This document shows, piece after piece, positions 35,616 to 44,753 of a stretch of 64,000 nucleotides of DNA. The position numbers and the translations under genes were made by a program. Every line of letters starts with the position of its first letter. Position 1 is the stretch's first letter. The notes under the pieces were generated by a model that saw nothing but the letters and a program-made list of their open reading frames with translations, was not told the DNA's origin and did not search any database. This DNA comes from Sphingomonas bisphenolicum (GTDB lineage Bacteria; Pseudomonadota; Alphaproteobacteria; Sphingomonadales; Sphingomonadaceae): assembly GCF_024349785.1 (NCBI RefSeq), contig NZ_AP018817.1:713501-777500 (forward strand), in the 5' to 3' direction.

Positions 35616-36631
35616 ATGGAAGATATCCCCGAGGAGCGCGCGCCCGGATATCGCTACTCCCGGCGTGGCACTTTGCCGCTGATCCGGCAATTGTCCGTCA
35701 TCGACAACCGCCGCAACGCGCTGCTGCTGCTCCTGCAATGGGCGATCGCAATCGCAGCGGGCGCGATCGCGATCCATGTCGATCGAATTCCCGTCTATAT
35801 TCTGGCCGGATTCGTTATCGGATCGCGCATTCAATGCCTGGCGGTGATGATGCACGACGCCTGTCACGGGATGTTTTTCAGCAATCGTCGCCTCAACGAT
35901 CTGATCGGCGACCTTTTCGTCGCCTATCCGCTGGGTTTCAGCATCCATCTGTACCGCGCCAACCATATGCACCATCACCGTCACACCAATACGCTGCGGG
36001 ATCGCGACTATCGCGTCCAGCGGCGGGACCCCGACCAGCATTTTCCGAAGAGCTGGGCCGCCATGGCCTGGCTGCTGGTTCGCAGCGTGGCCGGCCTCAA
36101 CTATTATCGCATGGCGCGAGACAGCCGGGTCTGGGCGCCCATCGCCAATTTCCACAATCCCCGCCGCTTCGGCTATATTATAGCCTGTCGTTGCGGCTCC
36201 GCTATGTCGCCTGGGCCGTGCTGTTCTACGGCGTGATGCTGTGGTCGCCCTTACGCTGGCAGCTATTGGGCCTTGTCCTGATCCCGCAATTCATCTGGGC
36301 GAACGTCATCAATCGGATTCGGTCGATGGCCGAGCATAATGGCGTCGCCGACGAGAGGGAGCTGAACGGTACGCGCACCGTCATCCCCACCTTGCTCGAC
36401 AGGTTCATGATCGCGCCGCTCAATGTGAGCTATCATCTGGAACATCATCTGTTCCCGTCGGTGCCCTGGCACCATCTGCGCCGGCTGCACGTGCATCTGA
36501 TGACCGATCCGGCCTATGCGGCGGATGCGCATATCACGCAGGGCTATTGGGGCGTCATCCGGGAGTTGATGCCGCCGTCCGTCTTGCCCGCCACGACCAT
36601 GCCCTCTACCCGCGCCGCAGCGAAGCGCTGA
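35616..36631 (+). pseudogene. Fatty acid desaturase, interrupted by a frameshift
   Basis: Membrane fatty-acid desaturase of the three-histidine-box type. Frame one (from ATG 35616, GGAGG 6 bases upstream) carries boxes 1 and 2: HDACHGMF and HMHHHRHTN. After RRFGYI (near 36176-36182) it shifts: frame one runs to a stop at 36236, while the -1 frame continues with YSLSLRLRYVAWAVLFYG and box 3 HLEHHLFPSVPWHHL to the stop at 36631. Joined, the product is about 338 residues, normal for the family. A single missing base around TATATTATAGC explains it. It may be a real pseudogene or a sequencing error. Confidence 0.85.
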
Positions 36632-36662
36632 CGCCAGCCGTCAGGCATCACGGCGCGTCAGC

Positions 36663-37721
36663 TCATCCGGAGAGCTTGCCGATCGCCCAGGTCGCCGCTT
36701 CCGCCACCACCGGGTCGTCATCGCCGATCAGCGCTTCCAGCCGGCCCAGCAACCGCGCATCACCGCTGTTGCCGGCCGCAATCGCGGCGTTCCGGACCAG
36801 GCGGTTGCGGCCGATCCGCTTGATCGGCGAGCCTGAGAAAATCTCGCGGAAGCCGGCATCGTCCAGGTCGAGCAGGTCGGCGATGGCCGGCGCGGCCAGT
36901 TCCGCCCGGCCGACAAAGGCGCGGTTCGCCGCCGCGGCGTCGGCGAACTTGTTCCAGGGACAGACCGCCAGGCAATCGTCGCAGCCATAGACGCGGTTGC
37001 CGATCCCGGCGCGCAGTTCCTCAGGGATCGGCCCCTTATGCTCGATCGTCAGATAGGAGATGCAGCGGCGCGCATCGACGACATAGGGCGAAGGGAATGC
37101 GTCGGTCGGGCAGGCGTTGAGGCAAGCGGTGCAGCGGCCGCAATGGTCGGTTTCGCCGTCGTCCGGCGCCAGCGCCATTTCGGTATAGATGGCGCCCAGG
37201 AACAGCCAACTGCCATGGTCGCGGCTGACGAGGTTGCTGTGCTTGCCCTGCCAGCCGAGGCCCGCGCCCTGCGCCAGCGGCTTTTCCATCACCGGCGCTG
37301 TATCCACGAACACCTTCAGGCTGCCGGGCTGTTGTTCGACCAGCCAGCGGGCCAGCGCCTTGAGCGCTTTCTTGACGACGTCATGATAATCCTTGCCCTG
37401 GGCATAGACCGAAAAGCGCGCCCGGTCCGGCACATCGGCCAGCGCCAGCGGATCGCGCCCCGGCGCATAGCTCATGCCCAGCATGATGACGCTGCGCACG
37501 TCGGGCCAGAGGCCCTTGGGCGATCCGCGTTGTTCGGCGCGCTCCTCCATCCACAGCATGTCGCCATGATGGCCCGCGTCCAGCCATTGGCGCAGCCGAT
37601 CGCCGGCCAGCGGCGCGGCGTCGGCGGGCGCGATACGGCAGACGACGAAGCCCAGACGCGCCGCTTCCGCCTTCAGGCGCTGTTCCAGGGGTTCGGCCAA
37701 GGTTTCTATAGGCACGGGCAT
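36663..37721 (-). CDS. queG: Epoxyqueuosine reductase
   Basis: Cobalamin- and Fe-S-dependent enzyme that reduces epoxyqueuosine to queuosine in tRNA. The 352-residue protein carries two 4Fe-4S motifs: [12 protein letters not shown] and [13 protein letters not shown]. The N-terminal part has the [10 protein letters not shown] and [11 protein letters not shown] regions. A HEAT-like helical end ([20 protein letters not shown]) matches the family. It is divergent from the ABC transporter genes with little space between starts. Confidence 0.96.
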   Translation of the reverse strand: MPVPIETLAEPLEQRLKAEAARLGFVVCRIAPADAAPLAGDRLRQWLDAGHHGDMLWMEERAEQRGSPKGLWPDVRSVIMLGMSYAPGRDPLALADVPDRARFSVYAQGKDYHDVVKKALKALARWLVEQQPGSLKVFVDTAPVMEKPLAQGAGLGWQGKHSNLVSRDHGSWLFLGAIYTEMALAPDDGETDHCGRCTACLNACPTDAFPSPYVVDARRCISYLTIEHKGPIPEELRAGIGNRVYGCDDCLAVCPWNKFADAAAANRAFVGRAELAAPAIADLLDLDDAGFREIFSGSPIKRIGRNRLVRNAAIAAGNSGDARLLGRLEALIGDDDPVVAEAATWAIGKLSG

Positions 37722-37743
37722 GGGTCCAGACTATCAGGACGGG

Positions 37744-38733
37744 ATGATCGGCGACACCCCGGCTCCATCCTTCATGTCCGCGCCCGTTCCGGCGGCCTCC
37801 TATGCCGTCGAGGGCCATGGCCTTGTCAAGACATTCGGCAGCTTTCGCGCGGTCGACGGGATCGACATCGCCGTGCCGGCGGGCGCCATCTATGGCGTGC
37901 TCGGCCCCAATGGCGCGGGCAAGACCACGCTGTTGCGCACCTTGCTCGGCATCATCGACCCGGATGAGGGGCATCGTACGCTGCTGGGTGACGCGCAGCC
38001 GCTGCGCATGGCGCGACAGGTCGGCTATTTGCCGGAGGAGCGTGGCCTTTATCCGTCGATGAAGGCGTTCGAAGCGATCGCCTTCATGGGTGCACTGCGC
38101 GGATTGCCGCTCAGGCAAGGCCGCGAGCGGGCGCGGGCGTTGCTGGAGGGACATGGCATGGGCGCGGCGGCGGACAAGCCGATCCGGCAATTGTCCAAGG
38201 GCATGGCCCAGACGGTGCAATTGTTCGGCACCATCATCCACCAGCCCCGTCTGATCGTGCTGGACGAGCCGTTTTCGGGGCTGGACGCAATCAACCAGGA
38301 GAAGCTGGAGGCGCTGATCCGGGAACAGGCGCGGCAAGGTGTGACGATCCTCTTTTCGACCCATGTCATCGCCCACGCCGATCGATTGTGCGAGCGGATC
38401 GCCATTGTAGCGGGCGGCCGCATCCGCTTCGAAGGGACACCGGGGGAGGCGCGCGACCAGTTGCGCCCGCAGGTGCGGCTGCGCACGCGCGTCAGCGACG
38501 GGGCCTGGCGGCGCGCACTGCCGGCCGATACGGTGGCGGAGGACGGCGCCTGGCATTTCGCCCTGCCCGACGAAGGGATAGAGCCGCTGCTGCGGGCGCT
38601 GCTCGACGGGCAGGCGGGCATAGAGAGCCTGTCGATCGAGCGGCCCGGCCTGCACGACGCCTTCGTCGCGATCGCCGGGGCGGCCGCCGCCAAACAGATG
38701 CAGGGCGAGCCGGCGCCGGAGGAGGACGCATGA
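37744..38733 (+). CDS. ABC exporter, ATP-binding protein
   Basis: ATPase subunit of a two-gene ABC exporter (329 residues). Walker A LGPNGAGKTTLLRTLLGI, Q-loop region VGYLPEERGLYPSM, signature QLSKGMAQTVQ, Walker B LIVLDEPFSGLDAINQ and H-loop FSTHVIAHADRL are intact. The C-terminal extension (about 240-329) is of the DUF4162 type found in drug, lipid or Na+ export systems. Possible starts are 37720, 37744 and 37774; 37744 has GGACGGG nearest. The permease gene begins in the ATGA overlap at 38730. Confidence 0.9.
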   Translation: MIGDTPAPSFMSAPVPAASYAVEGHGLVKTFGSFRAVDGIDIAVPAGAIYGVLGPNGAGKTTLLRTLLGIIDPDEGHRTLLGDAQPLRMARQVGYLPEERGLYPSMKAFEAIAFMGALRGLPLRQGRERARALLEGHGMGAAADKPIRQLSKGMAQTVQLFGTIIHQPRLIVLDEPFSGLDAINQEKLEALIREQARQGVTILFSTHVIAHADRLCERIAIVAGGRIRFEGTPGEARDQLRPQVRLRTRVSDGAWRRALPADTVAEDGAWHFALPDEGIEPLLRALLDGQAGIESLSIERPGLHDAFVAIAGAAAAKQMQGEPAPEEDA

Positions 38734-39920
38734 GGGAATTGCTCCGCGCGGCGCTGGTCATCGCCCGGCGGGATTTCACCGCGGTCGTACTGTCGCGCAC
38801 CTTCATCCTGTTCCTGCTGGGGCCGTTGCTGCCGATCCTCATCGGCTTCGCCTTTGGCGGCCTGGGCGACAAGATTTCCAGCACCGACCTGCGTCCTGTC
38901 GTCGGTGTCGCCATGTCCCCAGCGGACACGGCAGCGCTGGAGCGGGCGCACGACCGGCTGGCCGAGCGGATGGGCGACCAGACCCTGCCACGCCTGCGCC
39001 CCGTGCGCGCCAGCCCCAGCCCGCGCGTCCAGCTCGTCCGGCCGGATTCCGAAGTGGTGGCGATCCTGTCCGGCTCGCTGCTGCACCCCGTGCTGACCGG
39101 CAAGGTGGAGGATCTGGACAAGTTGCAGGGCGACATCAGCCTCTTGTCCACAGCCGCGCTGGCCGAGCGCACGCTCCGGTTCGTCACCGTCGAACGACAG
39201 GAAGTGACCACCAGCCTGGGCGCACAGGCGCAGGCGCGGCTGCTGATCGGCCGGGCGGCGCAGGTGGTGATGTTCTTCCTCACCATATTGCTCGCCGGCA
39301 TGATCCTGTCCAACCTGGTCGAGGAAAAGACCAACAAGATCATCGAGATTCTTGCCGCCGCCGTACCGATCGACGCGATCTTCCTCGGCAAGCTGATGGC
39401 GATGCTGGCGATGAGCTTCGTGGGCATCGCCTTCTGGGGCGGGACCGCCTTCGCCATCTTCCTGGCGCTGCATGGCGGCGGCGGGGCGCTGCCCGCGCCG
39501 GCGGTGGGCTGGCCGATGTTCCTGCTTCTGGCGGTGCTCTATTTCGCGATGGCCTACACGCTGCTCGGCTCGCTGTTCCTGGGGATCGGCGCGCAGGCCG
39601 CGACGGTGCGCGAGGTCCAGACGCTCAACATGCCGGTCACCATGGGGCAGATGCTGATCTTCTTCTTCGCCAGCTATGCGGTGGACCATATGGGATCGCC
39701 GGCGGAGGTCGCGGCCTGCATCTTCCCGTTCAGTTCGCCCTTCGCGATGATCGCCCGCGCGGCGCAGGACGGGGCGATCTGGCCGCATCTGGTGGCGCTG
39801 GTCTGGCAGGGGGCGTTCGTTGCCCTCATCATCCGCGTCGGCGTGCTGCTGTTCCGCCGCCATGTCATGCAGTCGGGCGGCCGCTGGTGGAAGCGGCTGT
39901 TCAGGCCCGCGACAGGCTGA
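38730..39920 (+). CDS. ABC exporter, permease (ABC-2 type)
   Basis: 396-residue permease with an N-terminal helix (about 22-42), a soluble loop (50-165) and five further helices in the C-terminal half (AQVVMFFLTILLAGMILSNL, LMAMLAMSFVGIAFWGG, FLLLAVLYFAMAYTLLGSL). The VEEKTNKIIEIL motif is typical of NatB/ABC-2 exporters. GGAGGA lies 6 bases upstream of the ATG. It partners the preceding ATPase; the exported molecule is unknown. Confidence 0.9.
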   Translation: MRELLRAALVIARRDFTAVVLSRTFILFLLGPLLPILIGFAFGGLGDKISSTDLRPVVGVAMSPADTAALERAHDRLAERMGDQTLPRLRPVRASPSPRVQLVRPDSEVVAILSGSLLHPVLTGKVEDLDKLQGDISLLSTAALAERTLRFVTVERQEVTTSLGAQAQARLLIGRAAQVVMFFLTILLAGMILSNLVEEKTNKIIEILAAAVPIDAIFLGKLMAMLAMSFVGIAFWGGTAFAIFLALHGGGGALPAPAVGWPMFLLLAVLYFAMAYTLLGSLFLGIGAQAATVREVQTLNMPVTMGQMLIFFFASYAVDHMGSPAEVAACIFPFSSPFAMIARAAQDGAIWPHLVALVWQGAFVALIIRVGVLLFRRHVMQSGGRWWKRLFRPATG

Positions 39921-39939
39921 GGCGCGTACGTCCGGCGGG

Positions 39940-40416
39940 ATGGACAGACGGCATTTCCTGGGTGGCGTCACGACTGGCGCAGTGGCTTTGGCCTTGTGGC
40001 AATTGCTGCCCGAAAAGGCGCAGGCGGCCTATCCTTTCGCCTTGAGCGATGCGGAATGGAAGAAGCGGCTCAGCCCCTGGGGCTATAAGGTGCTGCGCCA
40101 GCAGGCGACCGAATATCCCGGCAGCAGTCCACTCAACGACGAGCATCGCGCCGGCATCTTCGCCTGCGCCGGCTGCGACCAGAAGCTTTTCAGTTCCAGG
40201 ACCAAGTTCGACAGCGGCACCGGCTGGCCCAGTTTCTGGGCGCCGCTGCCCAGGGCGGTCGGCACCAGTCGCGACGGCCTGCTGGGCTATGCCCGCACCG
40301 AAGTCCATTGCGCGCGTTGCGGCGGCCATCTGGGCCATGTGTTCGACGATGGGCCGCGGCCGACCGGCAAGCGTTACTGCATGAACGGCGTGGCGATGAC
40401 GTTCAGTCCCGCCTGA
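39940..40416 (+). CDS. msrB: Peptide-methionine (R)-S-oxide reductase, exported
   Basis: Reduces methionine-R-sulfoxide in proteins. The 158-residue chain starts with a twin-arginine type signal (MDRRHFLGGVTTGAVALALW) ending near AQAA, so it is likely exported to the periplasm. The MsrB domain has the two zinc CxxC sites (CAGC and CARC), the SGTGWPSF motif, GHLGHVFDDGP and the catalytic Cys in RYCMNGVAMTF. GGCGGG precedes the ATG. Its 3-prime end overlaps that of the convergent GT-C gene by 14 bp. Confidence 0.93.
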   Translation: MDRRHFLGGVTTGAVALALWQLLPEKAQAAYPFALSDAEWKKRLSPWGYKVLRQQATEYPGSSPLNDEHRAGIFACAGCDQKLFSSRTKFDSGTGWPSFWAPLPRAVGTSRDGLLGYARTEVHCARCGGHLGHVFDDGPRPTGKRYCMNGVAMTFSPA

Positions 40417-42160
40417 TCCGCCATATGCGGAGCGGGCTTTTCGCGGGGAGCGGCTGCAGCCAGTCGGGCGGCGATCCTTTTGCCAGCAGCGCCGCCAGAC
40501 CCTGTCCATTCTCCTGCCCATAAAGCCGATATTCGGTCAGTCCTTCGCAGGTGACGACATAGGCCGCGCTCGTCCGCGCGATGACGGCGCGGGCCTGGGC
40601 CGGCGCATCGACGAACCCCTCGATCACCGCGGTAATGCCCGCCGCATTGCGATGATGCGCGGTGCCGATGACGCTATGGCGCGTCTGGACGAGGATGTCG
40701 GGGCCAAGGTCGAGCGGCGCGAACAAGGTGGCGGGCGGTAGCGCCTTTAGCGGCGCCAGCACGCTGGCGGCGCGGCAGTTGGCGCTTGCCGCCTTGGCCG
40801 GTTCGGGCTTGGCCGCCACCGCCACCCAGGCGGCGCACAGGCCCGCCGGAGTCAGCAACACCAGCGCCACCGATCCCGTCACCCGCACCAGCGCGGCGCG
40901 CGATGACTGCACTTTGAGGAACAGCCGCGCCACGAGCCAGGCGATGCCCGGCAGCGCGAAGACATGGGCGACCGACAGCGCCCGCATCACCAGCAGCGCC
41001 ACCAAGGTCGACCCGGCGAGCAGCAGCGCCAGCACCAGCCAGCGCATCCGCGCATCGCCCCGGTGCGCGCGTGCGGCGATCAGGCTGGCATAAAGCCCCA
41101 GCAGCGAGGGCAGCAGGATCACCCCCTGCATCGACAGGCTCTGTTCCCAGATCGGCCGTCCCTCCATCACCTGCAGATACCAGAGCTTGTAGGCGATTGG
41201 TCCCAACGCGGCGAAGGGGTCGCCCGACAGGCACGGCCCGCCGGTCACGAGGAAGGTCGCCAGCGCCGCGCCGCCGCCCATCGCGGCAATGCCCAGGCGA
41301 TGGCCTGCGGTCGCTGCGCCGATCAGTCGCGCTGCGATCGCCGTCGTCAGGGCCAGCGCCACCAGCGGCCAGAGATAGACGAAGGACAGCGCGTCGCACT
41401 TTCCATCGAACAGCGCCTGCGGCCCGCGCAGCAGCGCCAGCAATATGAGCGCGGCCCCACCCAGCACGGCCGCAAAGCCGATGAAGCGGGGCGCCTGCTC
41501 CCGCGCCATCCAGTGGCGCAGGGCGAAGGCGCTTGCGAACAGCACCGCATACGGCAGCGCCTCGCTCGAAATCTGCAGCCAGAGCGCCAGCGCGAGACCC
41601 GCGACGATCCCGCCGCGCGCCGGCCGCGCATCGAGCGCGCCGCACAGCGCCAGCGTCGCCAGCGCGATCTGCCAGCCATGATGGTCGATCCGAAGCGGGG
41701 TGAACTGCACCAATATGCTGGGGCTGGTCAGCAGGAGGGCGACGCCGAGCAAGGCGATGCCGCGACCCGCTACCCGCCGCGCCGCGACGAACAGCGCGGC
41801 GGTCAGTGCGCCGAGCAGCAATAATGGCACGACCGCGCAGGCGACCAGTTCCGCGCTGCCCAAGCCGATCATCGGCCGCAGCAGCAGGATCAGCGCCGCG
41901 ATCGGCATATCGACGATCCGCGACCAGTGCATCGGCCCGCCGACGGGCGGATTCACCCGGTGCTGGCTGACGTCCCAGAATGCCTGCCCGCCGATCCAGT
42001 CGCGTATCTGCGCCAGCCGCATCGCATCGTCGGGATCGCGAAAGGCAAGTGTGGCAAAATCGCCGTGGAACAGCCAGAGCATCGCCATGCTGCACAGCAG
42101 CCAGGCGAGCAGCGCCGACAGCGCGGCGCGCGGCGCGTCAGCCGCGCGCGAATATGCCAT
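40403..42160 (-). CDS. GT-C type polytopic membrane protein
   Basis: 585-residue protein with about 12 hydrophobic helices. The first periplasmic loop has FRDPDDAMRLAQIRDWIGGQ and NPPVGGPMHWSRIVDMP, an acidic DD motif and HWSR motif like that of GT-C glycosyltransferases (STT3/ArnT-like fold), plus a C-terminal soluble tail. It would transfer a sugar from a polyprenyl donor. The ATG at 42160 is assumed; 42175 is possible. It overlaps the gtrA-like gene by 23 bp and follows the FAD oxidoreductase, suggesting one glycan-related operon. Confidence 0.82.
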   Translation of the reverse strand: MAYSRAADAPRAALSALLAWLLCSMAMLWLFHGDFATLAFRDPDDAMRLAQIRDWIGGQAFWDVSQHRVNPPVGGPMHWSRIVDMPIAALILLLRPMIGLGSAELVACAVVPLLLLGALTAALFVAARRVAGRGIALLGVALLLTSPSILVQFTPLRIDHHGWQIALATLALCGALDARPARGGIVAGLALALWLQISSEALPYAVLFASAFALRHWMAREQAPRFIGFAAVLGGAALILLALLRGPQALFDGKCDALSFVYLWPLVALALTTAIAARLIGAATAGHRLGIAAMGGGAALATFLVTGGPCLSGDPFAALGPIAYKLWYLQVMEGRPIWEQSLSMQGVILLPSLLGLYASLIAARAHRGDARMRWLVLALLLAGSTLVALLVMRALSVAHVFALPGIAWLVARLFLKVQSSRAALVRVTGSVALVLLTPAGLCAAWVAVAAKPEPAKAASANCRAASVLAPLKALPPATLFAPLDLGPDILVQTRHSVIGTAHHRNAAGITAVIEGFVDAPAQARAVIARTSAAYVVTCEGLTEYRLYGQENGQGLAALLAKGSPPDWLQPLPAKSPLRIWRIRRD

Positions 42161-42536
42161 ATTTTCGGATCGCATAGACGGACAGGAAGCTGACCGGGAC
42201 CGACGCCAGCTTGGCGAGGGCCGGCGACAGGCCAAGAGCGCTGAGCGCGCCGACCAGCGCCATGGTGATGCCCATGCCGATCATCGCGCTGGCGATGAAG
42301 CCGATGCGCTGGCTGTGCGTGGGGCCGTCCCCCAGGTCGAAGACGAAGCGGACGGAGATGATCCAATGGACGATGAGGCCGACCGTATAGCCGCCCAGCG
42401 CCGCGACCACCGGCCAGGCGCCGCTATGATCCAGCGCCAGAAAGGTGGCGAAGTCGCTTGCCAGCGCGGCGATGCTCGCCAGCAGATAGCGGGCGAACAT
42501 CAGCCGCGCGACCAGCGCGCCAATCCGCTCCGCCAT
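42138..42536 (-). CDS. GtrA family membrane protein
   Basis: 132-residue protein with four hydrophobic helices in the GtrA fold (RYLLASIAALASDFATFLAL, VAALGGYTVGLIVHWIISVRF, GFIASAMIGMGITMALVGAL, PVSFLSVYAIRKYGIF). GtrA proteins are linked to translocation of undecaprenyl-linked sugars. The neighbours are a GT-C protein and an FAD enzyme, so it probably supplies the lipid-linked sugar step. It is 5 bp downstream of the FAD gene stop. Confidence 0.92.
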   Translation of the reverse strand: MAERIGALVARLMFARYLLASIAALASDFATFLALDHSGAWPVVAALGGYTVGLIVHWIISVRFVFDLGDGPTHSQRIGFIASAMIGMGITMALVGALSALGLSPALAKLASVPVSFLSVYAIRKYGIFARG

Positions 42537-42541
42537 GGGGA

Positions 42542-44065
42542 TCAGGCCGCCTTCAGCCGCGATGGCACGGCGCGGACGCTGGTCAGCGCGGCCTGCGCGT
42601 CGGCGTCCTGGCCTTCTTCGCCCGCCTCATGATATTCGGCATCCTCATTGACCTGCCACACGTCATGGACGCGCGCGCCCGCGACGATGTTGCGCACGGT
42701 CAGCATCGCCGTCATCATCGCATGGTCCTGATTGTTGTAGCGGTGCATGCCGTTGCGGCCGACCAGATGCAGCGTCGGATAACGCGCTTCCAGTTCGCTG
42801 CGCATCGCCAGCACATTGGCGGCATAGTCGTCGTCGTAGACGGGATAGGCCTTTTCCTGCCGCACTACGGCGCCGCCGACGACATCGTCGGGGCTGCACA
42901 GGCCGAGTTGCGCCATCTCGCGGGTGGCGAGCGCGATCAAATCCGCATCGGCCGCGGCCCAGAGGCCGTCGCCCTCGAAGCAGAAATATTCCAGGCCCAC
43001 GCAGGCGAGCGAGGGATCGGGCACCATTTCGGGCGACCAGCTACGGAAATTCTGGATGCGGCCGACCTGCACCTTGCTGTCGTGGATATAGATCCAGTTA
43101 TCGGGGAAGATATCCTCCCCCTTCACCATCAGCGCGACGGTCAGGAAGTCGCGATATTTGAGGTCCATCGCCTGGGGCAGCGTGTCAGGCAGCGGGTGGA
43201 TGCGCCCGGCCAGTTCGCGCATTGGCGCCGACGAGATCACATGGGCGGCGTTGATGACGACATCGCCCTCCGGCCCCTGCGCCACCAGGCGCCATGCGCC
43301 GTTCGCCTGATCTTCCTCCAGCCGCTTGAAGCTGTGCGCCATCAGTATCTGGTTGCCGCCCTCGACCACCCGGTCGCGCGCGGCTTCCCACATCATGCCG
43401 GGGCCAAGGCGCGGATAGCGGAACGTCTCCAGCAGCGTCTTGGTCGCCATGCCGTCATTGGGCCGCTTGTTGAGGCCGAGCGAGCGCTTCAGCCCGTCGA
43501 CCACCGCGCCCCAGAGCGACAGGCCCTTGATCCGCTGCGCCGCCCAGTCGGCCGACATTTCGTCGCAGGGCATGCCCCACACTTTTTCGGTGTAGGTCTT
43601 GAAGAAGATGGAAAAGAGCTTGTGGCCGAAGGCGTTGACGGTCCAGTCCTGGAAGGAGCGGACGTTGCGATTGGGGAACAGTCTGGCCTTGGCGAAGCTC
43701 GCCATGCACAGGGTGGAGCGCCAGACGCCCAGATTCCACAGCGCCTCGAACGCGCGCAGCGGATAGCTGTAGAATTTGCCTTCATAATAGATACGGCTCA
43801 TCCGCGGACGCTGGATGAAGTCGTCGGGCAATATCTCGTTCCAAAGGTCGACGACCTGCTGCGACTTGGAAAAGAAGCGATGCCCGCCAATATCGAATCG
43901 GAACCCGTCCAGCTCGACCGTGCGGCTGATGCCGCCGACATAGACCGGGTCTTTTTCGATCACCGTGACGCGCAGCCCCTGCTTGGTCAGCAAATAGGCG
44001 GCGGTCAGGCCCGCAGGGCCGGCGCCGATGATGGCAACGTCGACGCTTTGATCGGTACGCGGCAT
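42542..44065 (-). CDS. NAD(P)/FAD-dependent oxidoreductase, amine-oxidase-like
   Basis: 507-residue FAD enzyme. The dinucleotide-binding motif is [20 protein letters not shown], followed by [20 protein letters not shown] and [11 protein letters not shown]; the C-terminal FAD motif has [18 protein letters not shown]. It resembles UDP-galactopyranose mutase/protoporphyrinogen-oxidase-like proteins that travel with GtrA genes. It may isomerise or oxidise a nucleotide or lipid-linked sugar; the substrate is not known. First gene of the three-gene set. Confidence 0.88.
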   Translation of the reverse strand: MPRTDQSVDVAIIGAGPAGLTAAYLLTKQGLRVTVIEKDPVYVGGISRTVELDGFRFDIGGHRFFSKSQQVVDLWNEILPDDFIQRPRMSRIYYEGKFYSYPLRAFEALWNLGVWRSTLCMASFAKARLFPNRNVRSFQDWTVNAFGHKLFSIFFKTYTEKVWGMPCDEMSADWAAQRIKGLSLWGAVVDGLKRSLGLNKRPNDGMATKTLLETFRYPRLGPGMMWEAARDRVVEGGNQILMAHSFKRLEEDQANGAWRLVAQGPEGDVVINAAHVISSAPMRELAGRIHPLPDTLPQAMDLKYRDFLTVALMVKGEDIFPDNWIYIHDSKVQVGRIQNFRSWSPEMVPDPSLACVGLEYFCFEGDGLWAAADADLIALATREMAQLGLCSPDDVVGGAVVRQEKAYPVYDDDYAANVLAMRSELEARYPTLHLVGRNGMHRYNNQDHAMMTAMLTVRNIVAGARVHDVWQVNEDAEYHEAGEEGQDADAQAALTSVRAVPSRLKAA

Positions 44066-44179
44066 GGCAGGCTATTCCCCCGAAAGATCGTTCGTGCCTG
44101 CCGGAGTGAAGGAAATCCTCTAAGGAGTGGTTAATGCACGGTAAGCATGTGGCGTGCGCCGGATGCCCGACATGACAAA

Positions 44180-44207
44180 GGGCCGCCCCACTTGCGTCGA
44201 GCGGCCC
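44180..44207 (-). terminator. Terminator of the urcA-type gene
   Basis: GGGCCGC (44180-44186) pairs with GCGGCCC (44201-44207); the minus-strand RNA continues into TTTG. It lies 39 bp beyond the stop of the UrcA gene and separates it from the FAD oxidoreductase. Confidence 0.6.
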
Positions 44208-44245
44208 CCTGCAGTTCCCCTTCGTGCGGGGAAGGCGCTATGATG

Positions 44246-44578
44246 TCAGCTCCGGCGCTGGGCCAGCGTACTGAGGTCGCTGCGCGCGCCGTCGATCGCA
44301 CTGCCGAAGCAGCTCCGATAATCGTCGGTCGCGGGCAGGATCGATCCGTTGACCCAGCCGCACACCTGCTTGGAGGCGCGGACAAGGCGCGAATCGGCGC
44401 GGCGCATACCGTTGGTGCTGGCGAGGTTGAGGTCGGCCACCGACACGGCGAGAGTGCGCGTTTCCGTGCCGGCATGGCCGTCCACGATCACATCCATGTC
44501 ATTGCTGCCGGCGCTCGCCACGCCGGGCAGCGCAAGGGCCATCGTGGCGGCCAGCGCCACCCACGTCTTTCTGGTCAT
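44246..44578 (-). CDS. UrcA family protein
   Basis: 110-residue secreted protein found mainly in sphingomonads and Caulobacterales. A signal peptide (MTRKTWVALAATMALALPGV, cleaved near ASA-GS) precedes the UrcA pattern with VSVADLNLAS, ADSRLVRASKQVCG and a Cys pair (Cys77 and Cys90 region). AGGAG lies 8 bases before the ATG. The function is unknown; family members are named for a uranium-induced gene. A perfect palindrome lies 38 bp upstream of the start. Confidence 0.9.
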   Translation of the reverse strand: MTRKTWVALAATMALALPGVASAGSNDMDVIVDGHAGTETRTLAVSVADLNLASTNGMRRADSRLVRASKQVCGWVNGSILPATDDYRSCFGSAIDGARSDLSTLAQRRS

Positions 44579-44616
44579 CCAAGTCTCCTGTCGAACATGT
44601 TTTCTAATTGTCTGCC

Positions 44617-44631
44617 CCACGTCTGACGTGG
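44617..44631. promoter_or_regulatory. Palindromic operator-like site upstream of urcA-type gene
   Basis: CCACGTCTGACGTGG is a perfect 15-base palindrome about 38-52 bases upstream of the UrcA ATG, in promoter position. It may bind a dimeric regulator. The cognate protein is not known. Confidence 0.5.
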
Positions 44632-44715
44632 AAGTAGGGTCTTGTCCTAAATAGGCCTTGCCGGTGCGGATGAAAAGAGGCCAATTGATAAAAATTGGCG
44701 GTTTTCCGCGATTTT

Positions 44716-44746
44716 GCGGGTGCGAAGGGATTGGCTTCGCACCCGC
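44716..44746 (-). terminator. Hairpin downstream of purH
   Basis: GCGGGTGCGAAG (44716-44727) pairs perfectly with CTTCGCACCCGC (44735-44746), 8 bp after the purH stop. No T run follows on the minus strand, so termination may be weak. A second small hairpin (GCCAATT/AATTGGC, 44680-44699) lies just beyond. Confidence 0.6.
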
Positions 44747-44753
44747 ATCAACC

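Noticed and set aside
38049..39971. 640-codon minus-strand frame opposite the ABC exporter
   Set aside because: Antisense to intact Walker motifs and membrane helices on the plus strand; no domain seen.
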